From CAIXMG01 sp964628065 (GTDB taxonomy: Bacteria > Patescibacteriota > Minisyncoccia > Phycocordibacterales > UBA1006): a DNA stretch of 51,582 nucleotides. Position numbers and translations under genes: made by a program. Of the stretch, positions 31,924-40,644 are shown in pieces. The notes beneath the pieces are model-generated. The model was given only the letters and a program-made list of their open reading frames with translations. It did not search any database and was not told the origin of the DNA. The stretch covers positions 1-51,582 of the forward strand of contig CAZVLM010000003.1 of assembly GCA_964628065.1 (NCBI GenBank), written 5' to 3'. Every line of letters starts with the position of its first letter. The stretch's first letter is position 1.

Positions 31924-32187
31924 ATGCATACCGACAAAACAAAACTCATGCGGAGATTGAAGATCATCGAGGGCCAGATACGAGGGCTTCAAGACATGGT
32001 CGAGAAGAACAGCTACTGCATCGACATTATTACTCAAACTTCTGCAGTGAAACAGGGACTTTCAAATATCGAAGACGCCATCCTTGAGGGACACCTGGGT
32101 CACTGTGTGGTGAATCAGGTCAAGAAAGGTCAGGAGAAGAAAGCGGTTGCCGAGATATTAAAAGTGTATCAGCTCAAACGCAAATAA
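31924..32187 (+). CDS. csoR: CsoR-family copper-sensing repressor
   Basis: 87 residues, all-helical CsoR/RcnR/FrmR family. The Cu(I) ligand triad of CsoR is kept at the right spacing: Cys32, His57 and Cys61. This separates it from the formaldehyde and sulfide sensors of the family. Copper binding should release it from the palindrome at 31895-31916 just upstream. It heads the copper operon; copB starts 1 base after its stop. I start at 31924, since the frame from 31888 would run through the operator. Confidence 0.88.
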   Translation: MHTDKTKLMRRLKIIEGQIRGLQDMVEKNSYCIDIITQTSAVKQGLSNIEDAILEGHLGHCVVNQVKKGQEKKAVAEILKVYQLKRK

Positions 32188-32188
32188 T

Positions 32189-34219
32189 ATGGATCACTCA
32201 CATCATCACATGCCAGATAGTCACACAATGACTTCTTCTCAGGGAAGCGATTTTGATAAGCATGCAGGGCATCATTCCGAAAATTTTCTCACAAAATTTT
32301 ATGTAACCATTGTCCTCACGATTCCACTCTTGCTGTATTCCGATGTTTTCATGACTGCATTTAAATGGAATGCTCCACGATTTCCTGGGGTAGATATTGT
32401 CATGCTTGCTCTCGGATCAATTATCTTTTTCTATGGAGGGTCAGTATTTTTGGTGAGCGCATATCGCGAAATGAAAGCAAAGCTCCCTGGGATGATGACC
32501 TTGATTGCTCTTGCAATCATTTCAGCCTATGTATTCAGTGTTTATATAACGTTTGCGGGCGGTGAACATACTTTGTTCTGGGAACTTGCGACATTGATTG
32601 CGGTGATGTTGATTGGTCACTACATCGAAATGCGGGCAGTACAAGGAGCGAAAGGTGCACTGAAAGAACTTGCAAAACTCCTTCCTGATACTGCAGAAGT
32701 TATTCGAAATGGTGTGACGAGTACAATTCCAATTTCAGAACTTAAAAGCGGTGACCATGTATTAGTACGCCCAGGTTCAAAGGTTCCTGCGGATGGAAAG
32801 ATTGTTGAAGGAAAATCTGAACTAAACGAAGCAATTATCACGGGCGAATCGAAACCTGTTTCAAAAACGGTGGGTAGTGAAGTTATCGCAGGATCGCTCA
32901 ATGGCGATGGAAGTCTTACGGTTCAAGTTACGAATATTGGCGAGAAAACATTTCTTGCAGGAATTATGCGACTGGTTGCCGATGCTGAAACATCCAAGTC
33001 ACGCCTTCAGTTGCTTTCAGATCGCGCCGCGTTTTATCTCACCATTCTCGCGGTTACATCAGGAATAATTACTGTCATTGTTTGGCTTGCGCTTGGCAAA
33101 GGAGCATTCTTTTCGATTGAACGGATGGTTGCAGTGCTCGTGATTGCCTGTCCTCATGCATTAGGTCTCGCGATTCCACTAGTTGCATCAATCTCGACGA
33201 CGATGGGTGCACGAAATGGATTATTGATTCGCAAACGGCTTTCGCTTGAAGCGGCCCGGAACATCGACATTGTTTTGTTCGATAAAACAGGAACACTGAC
33301 AAAGGGCGAGTTCGGGGTCGATACTGTTCTTTCGGCAAATGACCATCGTGAAAACGAAGTGCTCCAGTTTGCAGCATCGGTGAACAGTCAATCAGAACAT
33401 CCGTTGGCGAAAGCAATAGTAAGCGACGCAAAACAAAAAAATATTACCCTTCTCTCAACAACTGCATCTGAACGAATCGCAGGCAAAGGAGCAAGGGTAA
33501 TGATCGATGGAGTCTCGGTCGCAATTGGAAACATAGCTTTGGTGCAAGACCTTGGGGCAACACTTCAAAAGGAATACCAGCAAAAGGTCTCGAGTCTCGA
33601 GAAGCAAGGAAAGACGGTCGTCCATGTGGTAAAAGGTAGTGAACTGATCGGAAGTATTGCACTTGCTGATGTTATCCGTCCCGAATCTCGTGAGGCGATT
33701 GCGGCACTCAAGGAATTAGGGATCAAATCGGCGATGATTACAGGCGATGCGGAAGATGTTGCGGCATGGGTTGCAAGTGAGCTTGGACTCGATCAGTATT
33801 TTGCTCACGTATTACCAGGTGAAAAAGCAGAGAAAGTAAAACTGCTCCAGTCGCAAGGGATGAAAGTTGCAATGGTCGGTGATGGGGTAAACGACGCACC
33901 AGCACTTACGCAATCAGACCTTGGGGTTGCGGTCGGTGCAGGTACGAATGTTGCAATCGAATCAGCGGGAATCGTCCTTGTGAAAAGCGATCCGCGTGAC
34001 ATCCCAAAGATTATCAGATTGTCGAAACTCACGTATCGCAAGATGATCCAGAACCTCTTCTGGGCGACGGGATACAACGTCGTTGCTCTTCCGATTGCGG
34101 CAGGTGCGCTGTATCACTGGGGGATTCTCCTGAACCCTGCAGTCGGCGCGGTGTTCATGTCGCTTTCGACCGTGATCGTCGCGATCAATGCCGTGTTGTT
34201 GAGACGGCAGAAATTATAA
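32189..34219 (+). CDS. copB: Copper-exporting P1B-type ATPase, CopB-like (CPH motif)
   Basis: 676 residues. The membrane metal motif is Cys-Pro-His (321-323, ACPHALGLA), the mark of the CopB group (P1B-3), not the CPC of CopA. The phosphorylated Asp365 is in DKTGTLT; TGES near residue 218 and GDGVNDAPAL near 575 complete the ATPase core. Instead of a heavy-metal-binding domain it has a His-rich N-terminus (HSHHHMPDSH, HAGHHS). It would pump copper or silver out of the cytoplasm, energised by ATP. It lies in the csoR operon with no Shine-Dalgarno before it. Identification firm, ion preference inferred. Confidence 0.9.
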   Translation: MDHSHHHMPDSHTMTSSQGSDFDKHAGHHSENFLTKFYVTIVLTIPLLLYSDVFMTAFKWNAPRFPGVDIVMLALGSIIFFYGGSVFLVSAYREMKAKLPGMMTLIALAIISAYVFSVYITFAGGEHTLFWELATLIAVMLIGHYIEMRAVQGAKGALKELAKLLPDTAEVIRNGVTSTIPISELKSGDHVLVRPGSKVPADGKIVEGKSELNEAIITGESKPVSKTVGSEVIAGSLNGDGSLTVQVTNIGEKTFLAGIMRLVADAETSKSRLQLLSDRAAFYLTILAVTSGIITVIVWLALGKGAFFSIERMVAVLVIACPHALGLAIPLVASISTTMGARNGLLIRKRLSLEAARNIDIVLFDKTGTLTKGEFGVDTVLSANDHRENEVLQFAASVNSQSEHPLAKAIVSDAKQKNITLLSTTASERIAGKGARVMIDGVSVAIGNIALVQDLGATLQKEYQQKVSSLEKQGKTVVHVVKGSELIGSIALADVIRPESREAIAALKELGIKSAMITGDAEDVAAWVASELGLDQYFAHVLPGEKAEKVKLLQSQGMKVAMVGDGVNDAPALTQSDLGVAVGAGTNVAIESAGIVLVKSDPRDIPKIIRLSKLTYRKMIQNLFWATGYNVVALPIAAGALYHWGILLNPAVGAVFMSLSTVIVAINAVLLRRQKL

Positions 34220-34246
34220 GAAGTTATTATTTAATCTTTTATTTTT

Positions 34247-34468
34247 ATGAAACTATCAAAATTATTTCACGTTATCAATGTCATTGTAGGCCTTGCGGGT
34301 ATCTTAGTTGCCCTCATCGCTGTTTCTATGGGTCCCAACGCTCTCGTGTTTGGAATTAACCGCGAACACATGCTCTTCTGTTCTGGATTGTTGGTGCTGA
34401 TCGCCATTTGGATCGCAATTTCAACCATTCATCACATGATGCTCGAGAAGAAAGGAGAGATTATATAA
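34247..34468 (+). CDS. Two-helix small membrane protein in the copper operon
   Basis: 73 residues, two membrane helices (about 8-30 and 43-62) with a short cytoplasmic Lys/Glu-rich tail, and several Met and His (HMLFC, IHHMMLEKK). No family recognised. It starts 27 bases after copB, and the next gene follows after 10 bases, so it is within the operon. A role in copper handling is inferred from context and from the Met/His residues. Confidence 0.6.
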   Translation: MKLSKLFHVINVIVGLAGILVALIAVSMGPNALVFGINREHMLFCSGLLVLIAIWIAISTIHHMMLEKKGEII

Positions 34469-34478
34469 AAAATTATTT

Positions 34479-35008
34479 ATGCAGGTTAAACATTCAAAAG
34501 TAGTAATGGGTATATTGATAACCTTTGCCTATATTGCATTGAGTGTTTTCAGCTTATTTATAATTGNNNNNNNNNNNNNNNNNNNNNNNNNNNNNNNNNN
34601 NNNNNNNNNNNNNNNNNNNNNNNNNNNNNNNNNNNNNNNNNNNNNNNNNNNNNNNNNNNNNNNNNNATATTGATAACCTTTGCCTATATTGCATTGAGTG
34701 TTTTCAGCTTATTTATAATTGCTGGACATACGTCACACGGAATGCCCATGTCAGATTGTCCTTATGCGGCAGGGCAGCACGCGATGTGTTCCATGGATGT
34801 GTTTTCTCATATCACTGCGTGGCAGCGCACAATGAATGTTATTTTCCCAACCATTCTGCTCCTCATGATCTTTGTTGCAATTTCCATTCGTTGGCCAATA
34901 ACCATTAACCATAGTCCGCCTGCAGTAGTGCGGCGCAGACCCGAACGGCAAGTTTCACTCTATGTAGAATTATTTTCACAAGGAATACTTAACCCCAAGA
35001 TCCCGTAA
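34479..35008 (+). CDS. Membrane protein in the copper operon (split by a false gap)
   Basis: The printed frame is broken by 100 N (34567-34666), but 34512-34566 is repeated exactly at 34667-34721. Merging them gives one open frame of 125 codons (124 residues). It has two membrane helices (ILITFAYIALSVFSLFIIAG and MNVIFPTILLLMIFVAISI). Between them is a Met/His/Cys-rich loop (HTSHGMPMSDCPYAAGQHAMCSM), which looks like a copper-binding segment outside the membrane. The basic C-terminal tail contains RRRPERQ. No named family. Co-directional and close to its neighbours, so part of the operon. Confidence 0.65.
34567..34666. other. Scaffold gap (100 N), apparently artefactual
   Basis: Flanked by an exact 55-bp duplication (34512-34566 and 34667-34721). 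Merging restores one reading frame. Confidence 0.88.
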
Positions 35009-35055
35009 TGTTCTGATCTTAAGATATTATTTAACCAATTAACTTTCTTTAATGT

Positions 35056-35481
35056 ATGAACAACAAAAACAATGCAATTCTTTTGAGTGTAGCCTTCCTA
35101 ATCATTGGGGTATTTGCTGGCTGGCTTATTTTCTCTAACAAATCATCAGATACAAATATTACGGCAGGGTCGCATATGATGAGTAATGGATCAATGATGC
35201 ACAACGGTACGATGGGCATGAATGGTGCTATGGACAGTATGATGTCTGGACTGAACGGAAAAACAGGAGACGCTTTCGACAAGGCATTTATCACAGAAAT
35301 GATCATGCACCACGAAGGTGCGGTAGCTATGGCACAAGCGGCTCTTACGAACGCAAAACATGCGGAAATTAAAACCATGGCGAACGCCATCATTTCGGCA
35401 CAGACAAGTGAAATTAACCAGATGAAGGCATGGCTCAAGGCTTGGTATGGTGAAGAGTATGTAGGGGCTACGTCACAGTAG
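35056..35481 (+). CDS. DUF305-family Met/His-rich exported protein
   Basis: 141 residues. An N-terminal hydrophobic anchor (about 8-26) is followed by a Met/Gly/Asn-rich segment (HMMSNGSMMHNGTMGMNG) and a DUF305 four-helix domain. That domain has the family motif MIMHHEGAVAMAQ and an AIISAQTSEINQMKAWL end. The fold is ferritin-like, and such proteins often accompany copper resistance genes. It would sit outside the membrane and bind metal through Met and His. Sits in the copper operon, 6 bases before the next gene. Confidence 0.82.
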   Translation: MNNKNNAILLSVAFLIIGVFAGWLIFSNKSSDTNITAGSHMMSNGSMMHNGTMGMNGAMDSMMSGLNGKTGDAFDKAFITEMIMHHEGAVAMAQAALTNAKHAEIKTMANAIISAQTSEINQMKAWLKAWYGEEYVGATSQ

Positions 35482-35486
35482 TTTTT

Positions 35487-36620
35487 ATGAAAAAGACATA
35501 TCTCATAAGCGGGGTTCTTATTCTTGTGTTCGTAGGGGTTCTTGTCCTTGTAAAAAATAGTTCCGTCTCTTCAATAAAGCCCAATCTTCCAGAGAAGATT
35601 TATGTGGCAGTTGAAGGAGATGGTGCTATTAATGTTATTGACCCGTCAACAAACAGGTCGCTGAAAGTGATCGATCTGGCGGACAAGGAAAATAACGTTA
35701 GCTATCTCCCTCATAATGTACAGGCGTCTCCTGACGGAAAGTCTGTATGGGTAACTGCTAATGCTGGAATGGAAAAACACAGTGCTCGATTCATTCCTGT
35801 TGCCTATGCCAATGAGGGACATGAAGGAATGAATATGCGGGTTAGTGATCAGGTAATTGTTATTGATCCCAAAAGTGATACGGTGGTCAGGCGAATACCT
35901 TTGGGTGCTGGTCAGCATTTATCCCATGTGGTGTTTACTCCAGACGGGGCAACTGCTGTTGTTGTGGCGCAAGAAACAAGCATGATCTACAAAATTGGGG
36001 CTCATGATTTTCTGGTTAAGGACACCATTGCGTTACCTGAAGGAAGTGGTCCGCATGGATTACGACTTTCTCCCGATGGCAACATCGCATACGTTGCCCT
36101 TATGGAAGGCAGAGGGATTGGAATCATAGATCTTGCTCGTGGAACAAATGAGGTTAAATTGCTTAATGGTTCTGCGGTGCAGACAGCTGTTACGTCAAAT
36201 GGTAAGAATGTAATTGTTTCAATCTATGATACAAAAAGCGTTGCTATTTACGATACGATTCAAAAGTCCATTGCGTATGTTACTTTGCCAGACGGTGCGC
36301 AGGGGCCCGTACAGCTCTATCCCACGGCGAATTCTCGCTTTGTGTACATTGCAGATCAAGGGGTGCTTCAGAATCGGCCAGCGAACAATAAATTGTATAA
36401 GCTAGATATTGAAACAAAGACGATAATCCAAGGCATTGCTGTAGGAACTGCACCACACGGAGTAGTTGTAAGTGATAATGACCACAGGGTCTATGTAACA
36501 AACCTAGAAGGAGGCACTGTTTCCGTGGTCGACACCGAAACAGGAAGAGAGATTACTCAAATACCTGTAGGAGAAAAGCCAAATGGAATAACTATTTGGA
36601 AAGCTAATACAAATAACTAA
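35487..36620 (+). CDS. YncE-like beta-propeller protein, membrane-anchored
   Basis: 377 residues: an N-terminal membrane anchor (about 5-22), then about seven beta-propeller blades with the YVTN/YncE pattern (IYVAVEGDGAINVIDPSTN; HNVQASPDGKSVWVTA; VVVSDNDHRVYVTNLEGGTVSVVD). A His/Met-containing loop (ANEGHEGMNM) recalls metal-linked relatives. Propellers of this type occur near copper or nitrite reductase genes, but no catalytic Cys or haem site is visible, so binding or scaffolding is likelier. Copper operon member, 1 base before the next gene. Confidence 0.72.
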   Translation: MKKTYLISGVLILVFVGVLVLVKNSSVSSIKPNLPEKIYVAVEGDGAINVIDPSTNRSLKVIDLADKENNVSYLPHNVQASPDGKSVWVTANAGMEKHSARFIPVAYANEGHEGMNMRVSDQVIVIDPKSDTVVRRIPLGAGQHLSHVVFTPDGATAVVVAQETSMIYKIGAHDFLVKDTIALPEGSGPHGLRLSPDGNIAYVALMEGRGIGIIDLARGTNEVKLLNGSAVQTAVTSNGKNVIVSIYDTKSVAIYDTIQKSIAYVTLPDGAQGPVQLYPTANSRFVYIADQGVLQNRPANNKLYKLDIETKTIIQGIAVGTAPHGVVVSDNDHRVYVTNLEGGTVSVVDTETGREITQIPVGEKPNGITIWKANTNN

Positions 36621-36621
36621 C

Positions 36622-37107
36622 ATGAATAAATTTATCTATGGAGCTATAATCGTAGCGTTGGTCGGAGGGCTCTTTTACTGGGGCGGAGCTGCGAAACGAA
36701 AGGCGAAGTCGGATCTTGAAACAATGACCACTCGGGAGATTGCATTGCGATCAACTACTGATATGGCAACCGAATATCATATTCATCCCGAACTTTCGAT
36801 ATTTGTGAATGGTGAAGAAGTATCCGTACCGAATAATCTAGGAGTTACCAATGTGGGTATGACTGCCATTCATACTCATGACGAGAAGGGCGTTATTCAT
36901 GTGGAAGCTCCAATTAAAAAAGACTTTACGCTTGGTGACTTCTTTGCAGTCTGGGGAAAGAATTTTTCAAGTACACAGCTTCTTGATAAAACAGTGGATG
37001 AGAATTCCGATATGGTAGTTACCATCAATGGTAAAAAGGTAGATACGTATGAAAATACGATATTACGGGATAAAGATAAGATAGTAATAAATTATCAAAA
37101 CAAGTAA
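36622..37107 (+). CDS. Membrane-anchored HIH-motif protein in the copper operon
   Basis: 161 residues: membrane anchor (about 4-22) and one outward beta domain. It contains YHIHPELSIFVNGEEVSVP and HTHDEKGVIHVEAP, a pattern seen in exported proteins of this kind near metal genes in bacteria and archaea. I cannot name the family. The His-x-His clusters suggest a metal site. The final part (SDMVVTINGKKVDTYENTILRDKDKIVI) is beta-rich. The ATG follows the propeller gene directly. A terminator (37117-37140) comes after it. Confidence 0.6.
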   Translation: MNKFIYGAIIVALVGGLFYWGGAAKRKAKSDLETMTTREIALRSTTDMATEYHIHPELSIFVNGEEVSVPNNLGVTNVGMTAIHTHDEKGVIHVEAPIKKDFTLGDFFAVWGKNFSSTQLLDKTVDENSDMVVTINGKKVDTYENTILRDKDKIVINYQNK

Positions 37108-37116
37108 TAGAAGCAG

Positions 37117-37140
37117 AATCCCCGAAGGGGGTTTTGTTTT
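37117..37140 (+). terminator. Rho-independent terminator
   Basis: An AATCCCC/GGGGGTT stem with a tight GAA loop and T-run. It ends the main copper transcript. Confidence 0.6.
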
Positions 37141-37164
37141 AAATAAATGGTATTATTGAAAGTC

Positions 37165-37704
37165 ATGACTCATCAACCACACGCATCTGAAAAACAACTT
37201 GTCGAAAAAGCATACGCGTCACATCTCTTGCGGTACGTTGGAGTGGGACTTATTTCTGGTTCCATTGTCCACATAGGAACGCTTGGAGGAGGTTACCTGA
37301 GGTACATCATTCTTGTTGCCCTAGGCATCATTGCATTTATTGCGGGAACGCTTATGGAAAAGAGAGAGGATGCGAACTCAATCACCACCTTCATTATCAT
37401 TTCCGTTATCTTGTCAATTGGTGTTGGTATGGTGAGCGGTGGAACCCAACATTATCTTGACGGCCCAACCTATGCAGCATTCCTTATTCCTATCGGAATC
37501 GCGGTTGGGTACTTTGCCTTCTTAGTCAGAGACTATAAGACCCAAATAACGCTAAAAAGAGTTGTGTTTATGGTCGTTGGAGCGGCAATACTGGCTGGAG
37601 GGCTGTACTATATCGCACATAAAATCCCTGCAAGCGAGAATCATCATCAGATAGCGAAAATCGAAACCAGTGCGGTCCCGCATGAAGTGGGGCATGTGCA
37701 TTAG
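37165..37704 (+). CDS. Five-helix membrane protein with His-rich tail
   Basis: 179 residues, about five membrane helices from residue 20 to 150 and a His-rich C-terminus (ENHHQIA ... HEVGHVH). No family recognised. TATTAT (37151-37156) ends 8 bases before the ATG at 37165, so I reject the start at 37147. It follows the copper operon's terminator and therefore probably forms its own transcript. Because of the His tail I would include it in metal handling, with low certainty. Copy 2 of the 90-bp repeat follows. Confidence 0.6.
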   Translation: MTHQPHASEKQLVEKAYASHLLRYVGVGLISGSIVHIGTLGGGYLRYIILVALGIIAFIAGTLMEKREDANSITTFIIISVILSIGVGMVSGGTQHYLDGPTYAAFLIPIGIAVGYFAFLVRDYKTQITLKRVVFMVVGAAILAGGLYYIAHKIPASENHHQIAKIETSAVPHEVGHVH

Positions 37705-37732
37705 CCATAATTAATCAAGGGTTTCCGACGCT

Positions 37733-37822
37733 TCCGTCAGGAACGACGGTAGTTTCGTCATAAAGAAATGGTGGTGTTCTTCCTCGATAATCAGGGTTCT
37801 GATCTGGCGCAGTCGTGCGAGC
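37733..37822 (+). repeat. 90-bp intergenic repeat, copy 2
   Basis: It starts TCCGTCAGGAACGACGGTAG. The 3' half is the variant TTCCTCGATAATCAGGGTTC and the end is CAGTCGTGCGAGC. A terminator follows at 37828. It matches copy 4 (42312) most closely. Confidence 0.85.
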
Positions 37823-37827
37823 CCAAC

Positions 37828-37861
37828 AAAAGAAAACATCTCGAAAGAGGTGTTTTCTTTT
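37828..37861 (+). terminator. Terminator after repeat copy 2
   Basis: AAAAGAAAACATCTC pairs with GAGGTGTTTTCTTTT around a GAAA loop (one G-T pair). Confidence 0.7.
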
Positions 37862-37879
37862 ATGATAGAATGTTTCTGT

Positions 37880-38350
37880 ATGAATAAAAACATCCTTGTT
37901 GTGCTAACTTTGATTGCAGTCGCTCTTATCGTTGGTGGCTATAAATTTTATAAGGAGAACCCTCGTGATACTCAAGATATCTTTGCTCAGAATGATATAA
38001 AAGCAAAAAATGACATGGAGTGTACACCATCGACTTCACAAGAAATGCAAACGTCTTCCGCAAAACCGCTTCCTGGGAAATATCAATTCATTGCAGATTT
38101 TAATGAAGAAGGATTTGAGTGTATAGGAGGTGCTTACGGAGGGGACTTTATGACTTGCTCTTCTGGCAAGGAAGTTGCTGTAACTACAACTCTGTGGCAT
38201 ACGGGCGATGTAGTTAATTCTTGCTTTGCGTTATATGAAGATCGTGGGTCTGATATTGGCTGGGGAATCGGCTTAGATAGTGGCTCAAGGCAACGTATTC
38301 CTTTAAGGTATGTAAAAAAAGTGCCTGATACAACACCTGTTACAAACTAG
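37880..38350 (+). CDS. Exported single-anchor protein, unknown
   Basis: 156 residues: an N-terminal membrane anchor or signal (about 5-22), an Asn/Asp-rich linker, and a small outward domain with four Cys that could pair (ECIGGAYGG, MTCSSGKE, NSCFALYED). No family recognised. TAGAAT (37866-37871) ends 8 bases before the ATG at 37880. It lies alone between the 90-bp repeat and a GNAT gene, one of several one-gene units in this accessory stretch. Confidence 0.55.
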   Translation: MNKNILVVLTLIAVALIVGGYKFYKENPRDTQDIFAQNDIKAKNDMECTPSTSQEMQTSSAKPLPGKYQFIADFNEEGFECIGGAYGGDFMTCSSGKEVAVTTTLWHTGDVVNSCFALYEDRGSDIGWGIGLDSGSRQRIPLRYVKKVPDTTPVTN

Positions 38351-38383
38351 AGTGCACACAGGTAAATGTTATACTGCTTGCAT

Positions 38384-39082
38384 ATGAAAAGAGACAATTC
38401 ACTTGATTTTGATAGCATACTAAAAACTCATCTTCACTTGGAGTGTATGGCCGTTACACCTGGAGGGTTACTTACAAGAATCGAAGGGCCTTACCCGGAT
38501 GATATTTCTCGTTTGTATGCAGCTAAATTTACCAACGGTTCCATCCGGAGGTTTTACCGTGAAGATGTTCCAAAAGATATTCAGGAGCAGATTGATAGTA
38601 TTCCCACGGCAGATGTCTTTATAGAAGTTGAAAAAATTAAAAAGATTCTGTCTATTCCGTCAGACCAAGAAGAGTGGAGGGGGTTGAGCTATATTTTCCC
38701 ATATAACCTAAGCGTACAGGACTTCCCGGATGTTACCCTTCTCGATACCCATGAAAATAAAACACTTCTTGAACAATTTGAGCAAGGACTAAGTGAAAGC
38801 AAGCACGAAGTATTTGCAATTATATGCGATGGTAAAATTGTTTCTGCTTGCAATTCTTCACGGGAAGATGATTTGTCAGCAGAGTCATGGGTTAGAACGC
38901 TCGAAGAATACAGAGGGAAAGGATATGCACGACAAGTTACTCTTGCATGGGCGCATAACCTTCAACAAAAAGGAAAACTTCCTTTCTATACTCATAAGCT
39001 ATCAAATATACAATCACAGAAGGTTGCTGAGGGGCTTGGGCTTATTCAATACATGGAGGATATTGGGTATAGTGGACAATAA
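38384..39082 (+). CDS. GNAT-family acetyltransferase
   Basis: 232 residues. The C-terminal half has the GNAT fold. The core is FAIICDGKIVSACNSSRE with a later WVRTLEEYRGKGYARQVTLAWAHNLQQKG, in which RGKGYA is the acetyl-CoA pyrophosphate loop. The N-terminal 110 residues are a separate domain I do not recognise. Substrate unknown; small-molecule or aminoglycoside-type acetylation is possible. TATACT (38370-38375) ends 8 bases before the ATG at 38384. It stands as a one-gene unit in the repeat-rich region. Confidence 0.75.
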   Translation: MKRDNSLDFDSILKTHLHLECMAVTPGGLLTRIEGPYPDDISRLYAAKFTNGSIRRFYREDVPKDIQEQIDSIPTADVFIEVEKIKKILSIPSDQEEWRGLSYIFPYNLSVQDFPDVTLLDTHENKTLLEQFEQGLSESKHEVFAIICDGKIVSACNSSREDDLSAESWVRTLEEYRGKGYARQVTLAWAHNLQQKGKLPFYTHKLSNIQSQKVAEGLGLIQYMEDIGYSGQ

Positions 39083-39083
39083 T

Positions 39084-39112
39084 TTGACAATCGATACTAA
39101 CTGTGCTATTAT
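39084..39112 (+). promoter_or_regulatory. Consensus promoter with a short leader
   Basis: TTGACA (39084-39089), 17-bp spacer ending TGC, TATTAT (39107-39112). It leaves a leader of about 38 bases before the ATG at 39158. Confidence 0.7.
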
Positions 39113-39157
39113 CGATACTGAACGTATAACTACTTTTAATCCTTTAAAACTGTAATA

Positions 39158-39667
39158 ATGGGAACACCTAGTAACAAAACACCACTTATCATTGATGAGT
39201 GCGATGGAACCGAAACACTTTCAACTAGTCAGGGAATATTTAGTGGGGTAGCCGTCTATGGATCTGGTAAAGCAGCTGATAAAAAACTTGAATCGAGCTT
39301 TCTGTCTAATAAGACGTGCTTCCCTACGAAGGAAATGGCGGTAAATATTTACCCAAGGGAAGAGGGCTCTAGAAGTTCTACCCCAAAAAGCTTATTTCTT
39401 CGTTCGGGAGCTACCCTTGAAGAGCTTTGTTTGAGCCAGCATCAAATAGTTAAATTCTGCCAAAAGAACAAAGCCTTGTTAACAAAGTGGAAGACGGAGA
39501 CCTTTGTTCTATTCAAACTTGAAGACATAGACACGATTGTCCTTCTTTCGTTAGAAGACGACTGTTCAGGGGGCTTGCAGGGACGTGGGCAAGATTTGTT
39601 CTTAGTTCGTAGTCTGATGGATAGTCGCAAGCATTCTATTATTATTCCCGCATCAATTAATTATTAA
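39158..39667 (+). CDS. Unknown soluble protein
   Basis: 169 residues, mixed alpha/beta, no signal peptide, no family recognised. Features: TPLIIDECDGTETLSTSQGIFSG at the start, a Ser-rich middle, and VLFKLEDIDTIVLLSLEDD near residue 125. It has a consensus promoter and an untranslated leader, unlike most genes here but like the Bacteroidetes-type genes at 9763 and 49918. A large terminator (39670-39713) and copy 3 of the 90-bp repeat follow. Confidence 0.55.
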   Translation: MGTPSNKTPLIIDECDGTETLSTSQGIFSGVAVYGSGKAADKKLESSFLSNKTCFPTKEMAVNIYPREEGSRSSTPKSLFLRSGATLEELCLSQHQIVKFCQKNKALLTKWKTETFVLFKLEDIDTIVLLSLEDDCSGGLQGRGQDLFLVRSLMDSRKHSIIIPASINY

Positions 39668-39669
39668 GT

Positions 39670-39717
39670 AAACCCCTAATTCCAGTTTATTTTAAAACTG
39701 GAATTAGGGGTTTTTGT
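39670..39717. terminator. Strong bidirectional terminator
   Basis: A perfect 19-bp stem (39670-39688 with 39695-39713) with T5 after it and A-rich sequence before. Confidence 0.85.
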
Positions 39718-39729
39718 TTCCTCGACATT

Positions 39730-39819
39730 TCCGTCAGGAACGACGGTAGTTTCGTCATAAAGAATATATGGTGACTTTCCTCGAGAATGTGAGTTCTAAT
39801 CTGACGCAGTTGTTCGAGC
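39730..39819 (+). repeat. 90-bp intergenic repeat, copy 3
   Basis: Nearly identical to copy 1 over its full length, starting 12 bases after a terminator and ending CAGTTGTTCGAGC. Confidence 0.85.
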
Positions 39820-39951
39820 AAGAGTTGAGAGAAAGACTCCGACTTTGTTATCTAGAAGATTTTCAAGGAATCAACCTTGCTAATTAATGGATAGTAAGGT
39901 GGGAGTTTTTCAATTTCCATATTTATTAATTAAGTCAAAAAGAAAATTACA

Positions 39952-40584
39952 ATGAATAATAAGGAAGAAATGCAGGTTTATTTAAAAAGAATAATGGAGT
40001 TATGGAATAAGTTTCCGTTACATCTAAACACCAAATCACCTACTCATTTATTGCTGGACTTTTACCAAAGACTAGAAGACGTGCTTAATGATGTGTGTGG
40101 TCTTCTTGATATTAAAAAGAATAGCCGTTTTGGAGAGAATAAACATAATATTGAAAATAAACTAGGGAGTATTTTTTCGAAAGAAATGAATACTATTTTA
40201 GAGTGCGCAGCGAAACTTCGACATGAACAACCTAAAAATAAGTTAAGTGAAATCGAAGAAAATTTATTTATTGATACGTATTTTGCAAAAATTGATATGC
40301 CTCATTCGTTTCTTAAATATTCTAAAAGCTTTAAAAATCAGCTCACATGTAGTTGGATTTTCTATAAATTCATGACAGATGTTTCTCTCAAATGTACAGA
40401 TTATTTTGTACAAAATAAACTAATAAACTCTACAACACCGCAACAATTTATAAGACTTACAGAAAATATTAAGGGAAAAATAGATTTATACATCAAAAAA
40501 ATGGAACAAGTATTCTTTGATCATTTTGACAGATGTCAGAGAATTATAGAGGATTTGGAAAAAGTAAAGTTAATTATTCATTAG
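39952..40584 (+). CDS. Unknown helical protein (possibly HEPN-like)
   Basis: 210 residues, all helical, AT-rich and Lys/Asn/Ile-rich compared with its neighbours. No motif I can name with confidence; the helical pattern and an E-N-K-H-N-I-E region might fit a HEPN-type fold, but no RxxxxH is visible. The A-rich upstream region has no clear -10 next to the ATG. Lower GC than its neighbours suggests separate acquisition. A partial 90-bp repeat follows. Confidence 0.5.
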   Translation: MNNKEEMQVYLKRIMELWNKFPLHLNTKSPTHLLLDFYQRLEDVLNDVCGLLDIKKNSRFGENKHNIENKLGSIFSKEMNTILECAAKLRHEQPKNKLSEIEENLFIDTYFAKIDMPHSFLKYSKSFKNQLTCSWIFYKFMTDVSLKCTDYFVQNKLINSTTPQQFIRLTENIKGKIDLYIKKMEQVFFDHFDRCQRIIEDLEKVKLIIH

Positions 40585-40644
40585 GTGGTTATATTTAAAT
40601 TCTGGGCTCACACTACTATTTCTTGAAAATTTGTAGAAATAGTA

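Noticed and set aside
39952..40584. HEPN toxin with a neighbouring antitoxin
   Set aside because: No RxxxxH active site and no adjacent nucleotidyltransferase gene.
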